NCBI RefSeq assembly: GCF_003353055.1 | Contig: NZ_QKWJ01000019.1 | Location: forward strand, 1-64,000 | Reading direction: 5' to 3' | DNA length: 64,000 nt | From: Cupriavidus lacunae | GTDB lineage: Bacteria; Pseudomonadota; Gammaproteobacteria; Burkholderiales; Burkholderiaceae | Part shown: positions 1-9,774 of the stretch, in pieces | Position numbering within the stretch: the stretch's first letter is position 1 | Layout of the letters: every line of letters begins with the position of its first letter | Program-made: the position numbers and the translations under genes | The notes under the pieces: generated by a model | The model's database searches: none | The model's input: only the letters and a program-made list of their open reading frames with translations | What the model was told of the DNA's origin: nothing

Positions 1-99
1 AGCTGGAACCACCCCTTCCCATCCCGAACAGGACCGTGAAACAGCTCCGCGCCGATGATAGTGCGGATTACCCGTGTGAAAGTAGGTCATCGCCAGGCT
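1..99 (+). rRNA. rrf: 5S ribosomal RNA, 3' part
   Basis: This is the 3' portion of a 5S rRNA. The conserved internal stretch around CCCATCCCGAAC (18-29) and the block CGCCGATGATAGTGCGG (49-65) are visible, and the gene ends at CGCCAGGCT near 99. Roughly the first 15-20 nt are missing because the window starts inside the gene. A 23S and 16S gene are expected upstream, outside the window. Confidence 0.93.
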
Positions 100-111
100 C
101 TTATACCGCAG

Positions 112-142
112 AACCCCCAGCCCGAAAAGGCTGGGGGTTTTT
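112..142 (+). terminator. Intrinsic terminator of the rRNA operon
   Basis: An 11-bp perfect stem (AACCCCCAGCC at 112-122, GGCTGGGGGTT at 129-139) with a CGAAAA loop is followed by a T run to 142. It sits 12 nt after the end of 5S rRNA and is the expected end of the rRNA transcript. Nothing else is recognisable between here and 377. Confidence 0.93.
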
Positions 143-377
143 GCTTTGGCGCGGCGCAAGCGCTGATGCAGGCGCAGGCGCGCTGGAGCCCGTTGTTTTC
201 GTGCCGCATCGTCGGGTCAGCGAGCATTCCGACGCTGCCCGCCTTCTGCTATGGTCGACACCCAAGCGCCCCTCTGCGGCACGAAGTCGGTTGCAACACA
301 TGTTTGCAGCAAGTAGCGAGCAATAGCCGGACCACTGCCGACAAAGCTGGTCCGGGTTTCGGGTTTTGAGGGGTTAC

Positions 378-1328
378 ATGACGGCCAAGATGTTCCGGCT
401 GGTTTTGACTGGCGCCGCCAGCGCGCTGCTGCTGGCAGGATGCGCATCCAATCCCCCTGTTTCCGCGGTTTCCCCGGGCGATCCGGCCCCGATGGCCGCC
501 ACATCCGCGATCGATTGCCAGGCGTTCGCCAAGCGCATGGCTGCGTACGTGGCGGCGCAGACGGATGCCGAAGCGCGCGACGCTACATCCCCCGACCCGT
601 TGGCCGCCGCCAACAGCCGTGCGGCTGACGCCGAGGCCGGTGACGACGGCGAGCTCGCCGATGCATCGTCGCCGCCGACTCTGGCCACGCTGCCTCTGTT
701 CTCGATCTCGCCGAATCGTGGCCAGTTGCCGGTCGGCTGGCAGCCGTGGACCATCAACCGCAACAAGATTCCCACCCGTTATTCGATGGTTGAGGTCGAC
801 CAGCGCGTGGTCGTCCATGCGCAGGCTGACAGCTCCGCCTCGGGCCTGTATGTTCCGCTGCGCGACCGCGACGCCGGCACGCTGCGCTGGACCTGGAAGA
901 CCAGCGGCATCATCCGCAACGCCGACAACGGCCTCGGCCCGCGCGAGGATTCGCCGCTGCGCCTGTTTGTCGCCTTCGATGGCGACAAGGGCGCCCTGCC
1001 ATTGAAGGACCAGCTGATGTACGAGATGGCGCGGCTGACCACCGGCCGCGAAATGCCTTACGCCACCCTGATGTATATCTGGGGCGGGCGGCGTGCCGAG
1101 GGCTCGGTGGTGAAGAATCCACACACCGACCGTGTGCGCATGATCGTGGTGGATAGCGGCATGAAGCATGCCAATGAATGGCGTTGCCATGAGCGCGACT
1201 TGCGCGCCGACTACCGCAAGGCGTTCGGGACCGACCCGGGCCGGATCGTCGCCGTGGGCATCATGACCGATACCGACAACACCAAGAGCAAGGCCGAATC
1301 CTGGTACGGCGACATCGCGCTGGACTGA
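378..1328 (+). CDS. DUF3047-domain lipoprotein
   Basis: This 316-residue protein has a lipoprotein signal with lipobox LLLAGC and modified cysteine C22, so it is probably anchored in the outer membrane facing the periplasm. After an Ala/Asp-rich linker (about residues 25-110) comes a region resembling DUF3047 (from LFSISPNRG to the end), with typical blocks such as LRWTWK and YIWG. The function of the family is not known. I chose the ATG at 378 because GAGGGG lies 10 nt upstream and the signal peptide starts there; an in-frame TTG at 366 would only add four residues. It stands alone, after the rRNA terminator and convergent with the next gene. Confidence 0.8.
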   Translation: MTAKMFRLVLTGAASALLLAGCASNPPVSAVSPGDPAPMAATSAIDCQAFAKRMAAYVAAQTDAEARDATSPDPLAAANSRAADAEAGDDGELADASSPPTLATLPLFSISPNRGQLPVGWQPWTINRNKIPTRYSMVEVDQRVVVHAQADSSASGLYVPLRDRDAGTLRWTWKTSGIIRNADNGLGPREDSPLRLFVAFDGDKGALPLKDQLMYEMARLTTGREMPYATLMYIWGGRRAEGSVVKNPHTDRVRMIVVDSGMKHANEWRCHERDLRADYRKAFGTDPGRIVAVGIMTDTDNTKSKAESWYGDIALD

Positions 1329-1346
1329 AGCACCCCGGCGGCATCC

Positions 1347-2372
1347 TCAGCCGCCGATCGGCTCGGCCAGCGCGAGCACCGCGAACGAGGCCAGCCAGTG
1401 CGTCGACACATACTCGCCTTCCACCGCCTGCGGCAGCGATGCCTCGACATGGTCTGACCACGCCCGGATCGCCAGTGGCCGCAGCGGATCGGGCAGGGCG
1501 GGCTCCAGCATGCGCCAGCACCAGGCGCGCGACAGATTGAGTCCGTCCAGGTGCGAGGTCTTGGGATCGCTGCGATTGGCCACCTCCACCGGCGTCAGCC
1601 AGTTGGCCAGCTCCACCTGACCCGGCACGAACAACTCCCACCATTCCGAAAAGGCGCAGCCGTCCATCACGGCGTGCATCAGCACGGCTTCGGTCAGCCC
1701 GCCGGACAGGAACTCATCGCCGCCGGGTTCATAGCGCGCCGGATACTTCTGGTCGTGCCCGAACCAGCGGTGGGCCCGCCGCACGATGGCGCGCCGCAAG
1801 GCCAGGTCCTGGTGCGTGCGCGCATAGGCCATCGCCATGACCAGGGCGAAGGCGCTGTTGTAGTGGGTGCCGGTACGCACCGGAAACACCGCCGCATCGA
1901 GGAAATCCTCCAGCTGGCGCGACAGGTGCGATGCCAGCGGCGCGCACGCGCCGGCCCAGGTGGCAGCCTGCGGGTCGTGCCGCGCCAGCGCCAGAAGCTC
2001 CGCTTGCAGCTTCAGCATCCAGCCCCAGCCGTAGGGGCGCTCGAAGGTGCGTGCGTGGGGCCGCTCGAAGTAGGCCAGTTCGACCGCGATGTGCTCTGGC
2101 CGCAGCTGGGCATCCAGCGTGGCGCGGATGCGGGGTGCCTCTTCCAGGTCCGGCCACAGCGCCAGCAGCCGCACCAGCAGCCAGTGCATGTGCACGCTGG
2201 AATGCCAGTCGTAGCTGCCGCAGAAGACCGGGTGCCAGGCCGCGGGCTCGGCCACGTCGCCGGCGCTGGCCATCATGTGGTCCAGCTTGTACGGATACCG
2301 GCGCAGGATATTGTCCAGCGCCACGCGCGCGAAGCTGCGCGCTGTCTCGCGATCCAGCGCCGAGCGGCCCAT
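1347..2372 (-). CDS. DUF2891 family protein
   Basis: The 341-residue protein matches the DUF2891 family by its conserved blocks HPVFCGSYDWHSSVHMHW (about residues 47-64), RPYGWGW and THYNSAFAL. The family is probably an all-alpha toroid resembling glycosidases or lyases, but no activity is established. There is no signal peptide, so it is likely cytoplasmic. It is followed 18 nt later by the convergent end of the DUF3047 gene, and the M20 amidohydrolase gene lies 64 nt upstream on the same strand, so the two may be co-transcribed. A link between them is not evident from the sequence. Confidence 0.8.
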   Translation of the reverse strand: MGRSALDRETARSFARVALDNILRRYPYKLDHMMASAGDVAEPAAWHPVFCGSYDWHSSVHMHWLLVRLLALWPDLEEAPRIRATLDAQLRPEHIAVELAYFERPHARTFERPYGWGWMLKLQAELLALARHDPQAATWAGACAPLASHLSRQLEDFLDAAVFPVRTGTHYNSAFALVMAMAYARTHQDLALRRAIVRRAHRWFGHDQKYPARYEPGGDEFLSGGLTEAVLMHAVMDGCAFSEWWELFVPGQVELANWLTPVEVANRSDPKTSHLDGLNLSRAWCWRMLEPALPDPLRPLAIRAWSDHVEASLPQAVEGEYVSTHWLASFAVLALAEPIGG

Positions 2373-2436
2373 CGCGGAAGCTCCCCTGTAGTTATCGTAA
2401 TGCTGCGGTCAGGCAGGTGCGCTCAGGCAGATACCA

Positions 2437-3630
2437 TCACGCAGGTGCCAGCCACTTCTCCGCCAGGCGCACGAAGAACGTCGAGCCGACCGGCAGCAGT
2501 TCGTCGTTGAAATCGTAGCTCGGGTTGTGCAGCATGCAGGGTCCGATGCCGTGGCCGGCATCGCGATGGCCGCCGTCGCCATTGCCCAGGAACAGGTAGC
2601 AGCCCGGCTTGTGCTCCAGCATGAACGAGAAATCCTCGGCGCCCATGGTGGGCTCGACATTGCTGTCGACGTTGTCCGCGCCGACCAGTTCCGCGGCGAC
2701 CGAGGTGGCAAAGCCGGTCTCGGCCTCGCTGTTGATGGTCGGCGGATAGTTGCGGTGGAATTCGTATTCGATGGTGCAGTCGAATGCCGCCGCCACCGCG
2801 CGCGCCACTTCTTCCATGCGCCGCTCGATCAGGTCCAGCACCGGCACCGTGAACGTGCGCACCGTGCCGCCGATCCAGGCCTGGTCCGGCACGATATTGG
2901 TGGCGTCGCCAGCATGGAACTGCGTGACCGAGATCACCGCGGTATCGATCGGGCGCTTGTTGCGCGTGATGATGCCCTGCAGCGCCGACACGATCTGCGC
3001 CGCGGTGAAGACCGGGTCGTTGCCGTTGTTGGGCATGGCCGCGTGCGCGCCCTTGCCGCGCACGACAATCCGGAACTCGTTGCTCGATGCCATCAGCGGA
3101 CCCGCGCGCGTGCCGAACGCGCCGACCGGCATGCCCGGCCAGTTGTGCACGCCAAACACCGCGTCGCAAGGAAAGCGCTCGAACAGGCCGTCCTTGATCA
3201 TCTCGCGGGCGCCGCCGCCGCCTTCCTCGGCCGGCTGGAAGATCAGGTGCACGGTGCCGTCGAAAGGCTTGTGCTGCGCCAGGTAGCGCGCCGCGCCGAG
3301 CAGCATCGCGGTGTGGCCGTCGTGGCCACACGCGTGCATCTTGCCGGTGTGCTGCGAGCGGTGGCCGAAGGTGTTGGCCTCCTGCAGTGGCAACGCGTCC
3401 ATGTCGGCGCGCAGGCCAATGGTGCGTGCGCTGTTGCCGTTGCGGATCACGCCGACCAGGCCGGTGGTGCCCAGGCCGCGATGGACCTCGATGCCCCACG
3501 ATTCCAGATTGCGCGCGACCATGTCGGCGGTGCGCTGCTCTTCGAAACAGAGTTCAGGGTGGGCGTGGATGTCGCGCCGGATCGCGCGGATTTCGGCTTG
3601 TGCCTGCAGGATTTCGGGGATGAGCTTCAT
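2437..3630 (-). CDS. M20D-family amidohydrolase (HipO/IAA-amino-acid hydrolase type)
   Basis: The 397-residue protein is a metal-dependent amidohydrolase that removes acyl groups from N-acyl amino acids or cleaves small peptide-like amides in the cytoplasm. Metal-site motifs are visible: RADMDALP (74-81), HACGHDGHT with C101 and H103 (99-107), and the catalytic pair E135-E136 in PAEEGGGGA. The dimerisation (lid) domain occupies about 180-295. The start MKLIPEIL at 3630 was chosen because upstream in-frame sequence has no family similarity; the Shine-Dalgarno is weak. It is divergent from a dipeptide-type ABC transporter operon, suggesting uptake of its substrate by that system. Its precise substrate cannot be told. 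Confidence 0.87.
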   Translation of the reverse strand: MKLIPEILQAQAEIRAIRRDIHAHPELCFEEQRTADMVARNLESWGIEVHRGLGTTGLVGVIRNGNSARTIGLRADMDALPLQEANTFGHRSQHTGKMHACGHDGHTAMLLGAARYLAQHKPFDGTVHLIFQPAEEGGGGAREMIKDGLFERFPCDAVFGVHNWPGMPVGAFGTRAGPLMASSNEFRIVVRGKGAHAAMPNNGNDPVFTAAQIVSALQGIITRNKRPIDTAVISVTQFHAGDATNIVPDQAWIGGTVRTFTVPVLDLIERRMEEVARAVAAAFDCTIEYEFHRNYPPTINSEAETGFATSVAAELVGADNVDSNVEPTMGAEDFSFMLEHKPGCYLFLGNGDGGHRDAGHGIGPCMLHNPSYDFNDELLPVGSTFFVRLAEKWLAPA

Positions 3631-3977
3631 GATGCCGGGCTGCCTTGGTGACAAAGGCGTTAGCGATGGGATACCCCGATCATACGATGCCTCCCGCGAA
3701 AGCGCCAAAATGCGGCGATTTCCTGCGCGCCTGGCCGGTTGGCGCAGTGCAATATGCCAGCGCGGGCGGGTTTCCACGCATTGCCGCGATATGCGCACTG
3801 CTGGAACAGTTCATGCTTGAAGTGCCCGGCCGGCAATTCCGTCGCTTTGTGATGCGCAACTGCACCCCAAACCGCACCACAAGCCGCACCAAAATGCAGC
3901 GCCACCGCGTGACCCGCGGTGCGGCGCATTGCCGAACCTAAAACGTCTGCTTCACTTCCTACAGGGAGAATTGCGCG
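3631..3977. promoter_or_regulatory. Divergent intergenic region between the amidohydrolase and the ABC transporter
   Basis: This 347-nt non-coding stretch must hold promoters for both divergent units. It contains a direct repeat of CCGCACCA at 3870-3890 and an imperfect hairpin at 3899-3927 (GCGCCACCGCG against CGCGGT-GC-GGCGC). I see no convincing -35/-10 pair. The transporter's first gene has GGGAG about 10 nt before its start. Confidence 0.4.
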
Positions 3978-5564
3978 ATGTCCCTTCGCACTTTCAAGAA
4001 GGCAATTGGTGTGGTGGCGGTAGCCGGGGCCCTTGGCCTGGCACTTGCCGGCACCGCCCGGGCCGCGGACCTCAAACTGGCCATGAGTTCGCCGCCGACC
4101 TCGATGGATCCGCACTTCTACAACCTGTTCTCCAATATCAACGTCTCCGAGCACATGTTCGACTCGCTGACCAAGATGGACCCGGACAGCCGCATCATCC
4201 CGGGCCTGGCCGAGTCGTGGAAGCTGGTCAACAACCTCACGTGGGAATTCAAGATCCGCAAGGGCGTTAAGTTCCATGACGGCTCGGAGCTGACCGCCGA
4301 GGACGTCATCTGGTCGCTGGACCGCCCGGCCACCATCCAGAACAGCCCGGGCAAGTTCGACGTCTACACCAAGGCGATCGTCAACAAGAAGGTGATCGAC
4401 AAGTACACCGTCCAGCTGACCACCAACCAGCCCTATCCGCTGATGCTGAACGACCTGACGTCGATCTTCATCGTGCAGAAGAAGGCCACGCAGGGCCTGA
4501 GCTCCGATGACTTCGCGCAGGGCAAGGGCATGGTCGGTACCGGGCCGTTCAAGTTTGTCAGCTATGCGCGCGACGACCGGGTCGAGCTGGTGCGCAACAA
4601 CGACTACTGGGGCCCCAGGCCGGCGTGGGACAAGGTCACGCTGCGCTTCATCCCCAACCCGGCCACGCGCCTGGCGGCGCTGCTGTCGGGCGACGTGCAG
4701 GCGATCGAGAACGTGCCCACGCCTGACCTGCCCAAGGTGCGCAAGGATCCCAAGCTGTCGTTCTTCTCCAAGATCTCGCACCGCGTGATCTACCTGTATT
4801 TCGATGCCAAGCGCGACAAGTCGCCCTTCGTGACCACGAAGGAAGGCGCCCCGATGGACAAGAACCCGCTGAAGGACGCGCGCGTGCGCAATGCCATCAG
4901 CATGGCGATCAACCGGCAGGGCATCAAGGACCGACTGATGGAGGGCCTGTCCGAGCCGACCAACAACCTGGTGCCGCCCACGCTATTCGGCTACAACCCC
5001 AACCTGAAGACGGTCAAGTACGACCCCGAGGGCGCCAAGAAGCTGCTGGCCGACGCGGGCTACCCGAACGGCTTCGGCGTGACGCTGCACACGCCCAACA
5101 ACCGCTATGTCAACGACGAGAAGATCGCGCAGACCATTGCGCAGAACCTGACGCGCGTCGGCATCGCCACCAAGGTCGAGGGCATGCCGATGGCGACGTA
5201 TTCGTCCAAGGGCATCAAGCATGAGTGGTCGTTCGGGCTGCTCGGCTGGGGCGCGCAGACCGGCGAGGTCAGCTCGCCGCTGCGCGCGCTGCTGGCGTGC
5301 GAGGACAGCAAGAAGGGCTTCGGCACCACCAACTGGGGCGAGTACTGCAACCCGAAGATGGACGCGGTGCTGGAGAAGGCCTTGTCCACCGTGGATGACA
5401 ACGAACGCTCCAAGCTGCTGCAGGAGGCCACCGCGATCGCGATCAACGATGGCGGTATCATTCCGATCCACCAGCAGGTGACCACCTGGGCTACGCAGAA
5501 GGGCATTGTCTACGTGCCGCGTACCGACGAGCGCACCTACGCGCACAACTTCAAGCCCCAGTAA
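3978..5564 (+). CDS. Dipeptide/oligopeptide ABC transporter, periplasmic binding protein
   Basis: This 528-residue SBP family 5 protein captures a peptide or related solute in the periplasm and hands it to the permeases encoded next. A Sec signal peptide is evident (positive MSLRTFKK, hydrophobic core, cleavage near ARA-AD at about residue 30). Family hallmarks include the block GLAESWKLVNNLTWEFKIRK, the KFHDG motif and the GTGPF segment. It is the first gene of a five-gene unit (binding protein, two permeases, two ATPases). The 148-nt gap to the first permease is commonly a site of transcript processing that keeps binding protein in excess; that is inference. The ligand cannot be assigned from sequence. 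Confidence 0.9.
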   Translation: MSLRTFKKAIGVVAVAGALGLALAGTARAADLKLAMSSPPTSMDPHFYNLFSNINVSEHMFDSLTKMDPDSRIIPGLAESWKLVNNLTWEFKIRKGVKFHDGSELTAEDVIWSLDRPATIQNSPGKFDVYTKAIVNKKVIDKYTVQLTTNQPYPLMLNDLTSIFIVQKKATQGLSSDDFAQGKGMVGTGPFKFVSYARDDRVELVRNNDYWGPRPAWDKVTLRFIPNPATRLAALLSGDVQAIENVPTPDLPKVRKDPKLSFFSKISHRVIYLYFDAKRDKSPFVTTKEGAPMDKNPLKDARVRNAISMAINRQGIKDRLMEGLSEPTNNLVPPTLFGYNPNLKTVKYDPEGAKKLLADAGYPNGFGVTLHTPNNRYVNDEKIAQTIAQNLTRVGIATKVEGMPMATYSSKGIKHEWSFGLLGWGAQTGEVSSPLRALLACEDSKKGFGTTNWGEYCNPKMDAVLEKALSTVDDNERSKLLQEATAIAINDGGIIPIHQQVTTWATQKGIVYVPRTDERTYAHNFKPQ

Positions 5565-5712
5565 GCTCCGGTAACACAGGAGCCTCGGCCCGCGGGTTGT
5601 CTGCTGGCCGAGTTTGCGGTGCCGCGCATGGCTGCCGCGCCACACCCGGGAAGCGCCACGGCGCGGCCCGGGCGTGGCGTGCATTCGCGCGCGAAAGGAA
5701 AGTGGTTCGAAC

Positions 5713-6690
5713 ATGCTGGTCTTTATCATCCGGCGCCTGATGCAGAGCGTGGTCGTGCTCTTCGTCATGTCGCTGCTGGTCTTCCTCGGCGTCTTTGCCA
5801 TCGGCAATCCCGTCGACATCCTGATCAACCCGCAGGCCGACCAGGAGGACATCAAGCGCACCATCGCGGCGCTGGGCCTGGACAAGCCGCTGTGGGAGCA
5901 ATACTGGGTGTTCCTGCAGAACGCGCTGCAAGGCAACCTGGGCACGTCGTTCGCGCACGGCACGCCGGCGCTCAAGCTGATCTTCGAGCGCATGCCCGCC
6001 ACCATGGAGCTGGCCGTCTGCGCGATCCTGCTGGCGATCGTGCTGGGCATCCCGCTGGGACTGTGGGCCGGGCTGCGGCCCAAGGGCATCGCCGGCAAGT
6101 CGATCATGACGGTGTCGATCCTGGGCTTCTCGCTGCCCACCTTCTGGGTCGGGCTGATGCTGATCATGGTGTTCGCGGTGCAGCTCGGCTGGCTGCCCTC
6201 CAACGGGCGCGGCGAGACCGTGCGCGTGCTCGGCATCCCGCTCAGCTTCCTGACCGTCGACGGCATCCGCCACCTGATCCTGCCGGCGGTGACGCTGTCG
6301 CTGCTGAATATCGCCATGGTGATCCGGCTCACGCGCGCCGGCACGCAGGAGGCGATGCTGCAGGACTACGTCAAGTTCGCGCGCGCCAAGGGGCTGTCGA
6401 ACACCCGCATCGTCGGCGTGCATGTGCTGAAGAACATCCTGATCCCGATCGTCACGGTGATTGCGCTGCAGTTCGGCTCGATCATCGCCTTTGCGATCGT
6501 GACCGAATCGATCTTCGCCTGGCCCGGCATGGGCAAGCTCATCATCGACTCGATCCAGTTGCTGGACCGGCCGGTGATCGTCGCCTACCTGATGGTGATC
6601 GTGACGCTGTTCATCCTGATCAACCTGGTGGTGGACATCCTCTACAGCATGCTCGATCCGCGCGTGCGCATTGCCGACAACAAGGGCTGA
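5713..6690 (+). CDS. ABC transporter permease, DppB/OppB type
   Basis: The 325-residue integral membrane protein begins MLVFIIRRLMQS, typical of the DppB class, with a first transmembrane segment at about 10-30 and five more after residue 95. The EAA loop that contacts the ATPases is seen around DYVKFARAKGLSNTRI (about 218-233). The start at 5713 was chosen over an in-frame upstream ATG at 5614 because the GAAAGGAAAG Shine-Dalgarno lies just before it and family similarity starts here. The next permease begins 3 nt after the stop, implying translational coupling. Confidence 0.9.
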   Translation: MLVFIIRRLMQSVVVLFVMSLLVFLGVFAIGNPVDILINPQADQEDIKRTIAALGLDKPLWEQYWVFLQNALQGNLGTSFAHGTPALKLIFERMPATMELAVCAILLAIVLGIPLGLWAGLRPKGIAGKSIMTVSILGFSLPTFWVGLMLIMVFAVQLGWLPSNGRGETVRVLGIPLSFLTVDGIRHLILPAVTLSLLNIAMVIRLTRAGTQEAMLQDYVKFARAKGLSNTRIVGVHVLKNILIPIVTVIALQFGSIIAFAIVTESIFAWPGMGKLIIDSIQLLDRPVIVAYLMVIVTLFILINLVVDILYSMLDPRVRIADNKG

Positions 6691-6693
6691 GCC

Positions 6694-7623
6694 ATGAGTG
6701 CCGTATCCGTCGAACAAGAGGACAAGACGCCGCCGGCCGCTGCGCGCGAACAATCGCCGTGGCGCCGCTTTGCCGCGGAGTTCTTCTCCAGCAAGATTGC
6801 CGTGGCCGGGCTGGTGACGCTGGTCATCATCATCCTGATCGCGATCTTCGCGCCGTGGCTGGCGCCGCAGAACCCCTATGACCTGGCCACGCTGGACGTG
6901 CTCGATGCGCGCCTGGCGCCGGGCGAGCAGGCCGGCAACGGCATGACCTTCCTGCTGGGCTCGGACGAGCAGGGCCGCGACATCCTGTCGGCGGTGATGT
7001 ACGGGCTGCGCATCAGCATCGGCGTGGGCGTGGTCAGCACCATCATCGCGCTGCTGCTGGGCGGCACGCTCGGCCTGATTGCCGGCTTTTTGGGCGGGCG
7101 CACCGAGGCCTTCATCATGCGCGTGGCCGACCTGCAGCTGTCGTTCCCGCCGATCCTGCTGGCGCTGATCCTGCTGGCCTTCCTGCGCCCGGGCCTGGGC
7201 AATATCGTGATCGCGCTGGTGGCGGTGCAGTGGGCCTACTACGCCCGCACCACGCGCAGCGCCGCGCTGGTGGAGCGCCGCAAGGAATATATCGAGGCTG
7301 CCACCTGCCTGGGCCTGTCGCCGATGCGCATCATGTTCCGCCACCTGCTGCCCAACTGCCTGCCGCCGCTGATCGTGATCGCGGCGCTGCAGGTGGCTTC
7401 GGCCATCACGCTCGAAGCGACGCTGTCCTTCCTCGGGCTGGGCGTGCCGGTCACCGAGCCGTCGCTGGGCTCGCTGATTTCCAACGGGCAGCAGTACATG
7501 CTGTCGGGCAAGTACTGGATCAGCTTCTTCCCCGGCATCGCGCTGGTGGTCACCATCGTGGCGATGAACCTGGTGGCGGACCAGTTGCGCGATGTCCTGA
7601 ACCCGCGCCTGCAGACGCAATAA
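6694..7623 (+). CDS. ABC transporter permease, DppC/OppC type
   Basis: The 309-residue inner-membrane protein is the second channel subunit. The DppC-class N-terminal cytoplasmic tail is followed by a membrane segment (about 35-57), a periplasmic loop with the typical LLGSDEQGRDILS block (about 87-99) and five further hydrophobic segments. The EAA motif is around EYIEAATCLGLSPMRIMF (about 198-215). It lies 3 nt after the first permease and 13 nt before the first ATPase gene. Confidence 0.9.
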   Translation: MSAVSVEQEDKTPPAAAREQSPWRRFAAEFFSSKIAVAGLVTLVIIILIAIFAPWLAPQNPYDLATLDVLDARLAPGEQAGNGMTFLLGSDEQGRDILSAVMYGLRISIGVGVVSTIIALLLGGTLGLIAGFLGGRTEAFIMRVADLQLSFPPILLALILLAFLRPGLGNIVIALVAVQWAYYARTTRSAALVERRKEYIEAATCLGLSPMRIMFRHLLPNCLPPLIVIAALQVASAITLEATLSFLGLGVPVTEPSLGSLISNGQQYMLSGKYWISFFPGIALVVTIVAMNLVADQLRDVLNPRLQTQ

Positions 7624-7636
7624 CCAGGAGCGGAGC

Positions 7637-8631
7637 ATGGCACAACCGACGTTGGTGGTTGAACACCTGAAGACGCAGTTCCACACGCGCGGCGGCATCG
7701 CCAGGGCCGTCGACGACGTGTCCTTCACCGTGGGCCGCGGCGAGATCATGGGGCTGGTGGGCGAGTCCGGCTCGGGCAAGTCCATGACCGGCTATTCGAT
7801 CATGGGCCTGATCGACCCGCCAGGGAAGATCGTCGATGGCCGCATTGCGCTGACCAGCCGCGACGGCGTCACGCGCGACCTGCGCGCGCTCACGCCGGCG
7901 CAGCAGCGCGACGTGCGCGGCAACCGCATCGCGATGATCTTCCAGGATCCGATGATGACGCTGAACCCGGTCCTGCGCATCGACACGCAGATGATCGAGG
8001 CGGTGCTGGCCCATGAGAAGGTGGGCAAGGCGGTGGCGCGCGAACGCGCGCGCAATGCGCTGGCGCGGGTCGGCATCCCGTCGCCGGACGAGCGCCTGCA
8101 GGCCTATCCGCACCAGTTCTCGGGCGGCATGCGCCAGCGCGTGGCGATTGCGATTGCGCTGCTGAACAAGCCCGACCTGATCATTGCCGACGAGCCGACC
8201 ACCGCGCTGGACGTCACCATCCAGGGCCAGATCCTGTACGAGATGCAGACCCTGTGCCGCGAGTCGGGCACGGCGCTGATCTGGATCACGCACGACCTGT
8301 CGGTGGTGGCGGGGCTGGCCGATACCGTGTGCGTGATGTACGCCGGCAAGATCGTCGAGGCCGGCGACGTGCGCCAGGTGCTGGAGCACCCGGAGCACCC
8401 ATACACCCACGGCCTGATCAGCTCGGCGCCTTCGCGCAACCCGCGCGGCACGCCGCTGCGGCAGATCCCGGGCATGACGCCGTCGCTCTTGAACCTGCCG
8501 GGCGGCTGCGCCTTCCGCGAACGCTGCCCCTACGCCACCGCTGCCTGCAAGACCGAGCCACCGCTGGAAACCGCCGCCGACGGGCGCCGCCTGCGCTGCT
8601 TCCATCCGGTGCAGGCCAACCAGGAGGCGGC

Positions 8632-8635
<4 letters not shown>
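7637..8635 (+). CDS. ABC transporter ATPase, DppD/OppD type
   Basis: The 332-residue cytoplasmic ATPase powers the peptide-type importer. Visible motifs are Walker A GESGSGKS, the Q-loop FQDPMM, signature FSGGMRQR, Walker B LIIADEPTTALD and the H-loop WITHDLSVV. The C-terminal oligopeptide-transporter extension contains the cysteine cluster CAFRERCPYATAAC, which in relatives binds an iron-sulfur cluster. The start has GGAGCGG 6 nt upstream. The final ATGA overlaps the start of the next ATPase gene. Confidence 0.92.
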
Positions 8636-9693
<1,058 letters not shown>

Positions 9694-9725
9694 GGCCACG
9701 GCTTGCACGATCCCGCCGGTTTGCT

Positions 9726-9751
9726 CCCCTCTCCCGCTTGCGGGAGAGGGG
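9726..9751. repeat. REP-like hairpin repeat, single copy
   Basis: A perfect 12-bp inverted repeat (CCCCTCTCCCGC / GCGGGAGAGGGG) with a TT spacer lies between two converging genes. The same core with identical left flank TTGCT recurs at 14548-14573 and inverted at 14643-14666, so it is a dispersed element. It may act as a bidirectional terminator here. Confidence 0.8.
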
Positions 9752-9774
9752 AGACAACAGGAGGTCCGGTCAAC

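Noticed and set aside
113..377. A second tRNA or small RNA after the 5S gene
   Set aside because: Apart from the rRNA terminator there is no cloverleaf or strong conserved hairpin.
249..1190. An open frame antisense to the DUF3047 lipoprotein gene
   Set aside because: Composition is typical of a reverse-strand shadow, while the plus-strand frame has a signal peptide and a known domain.
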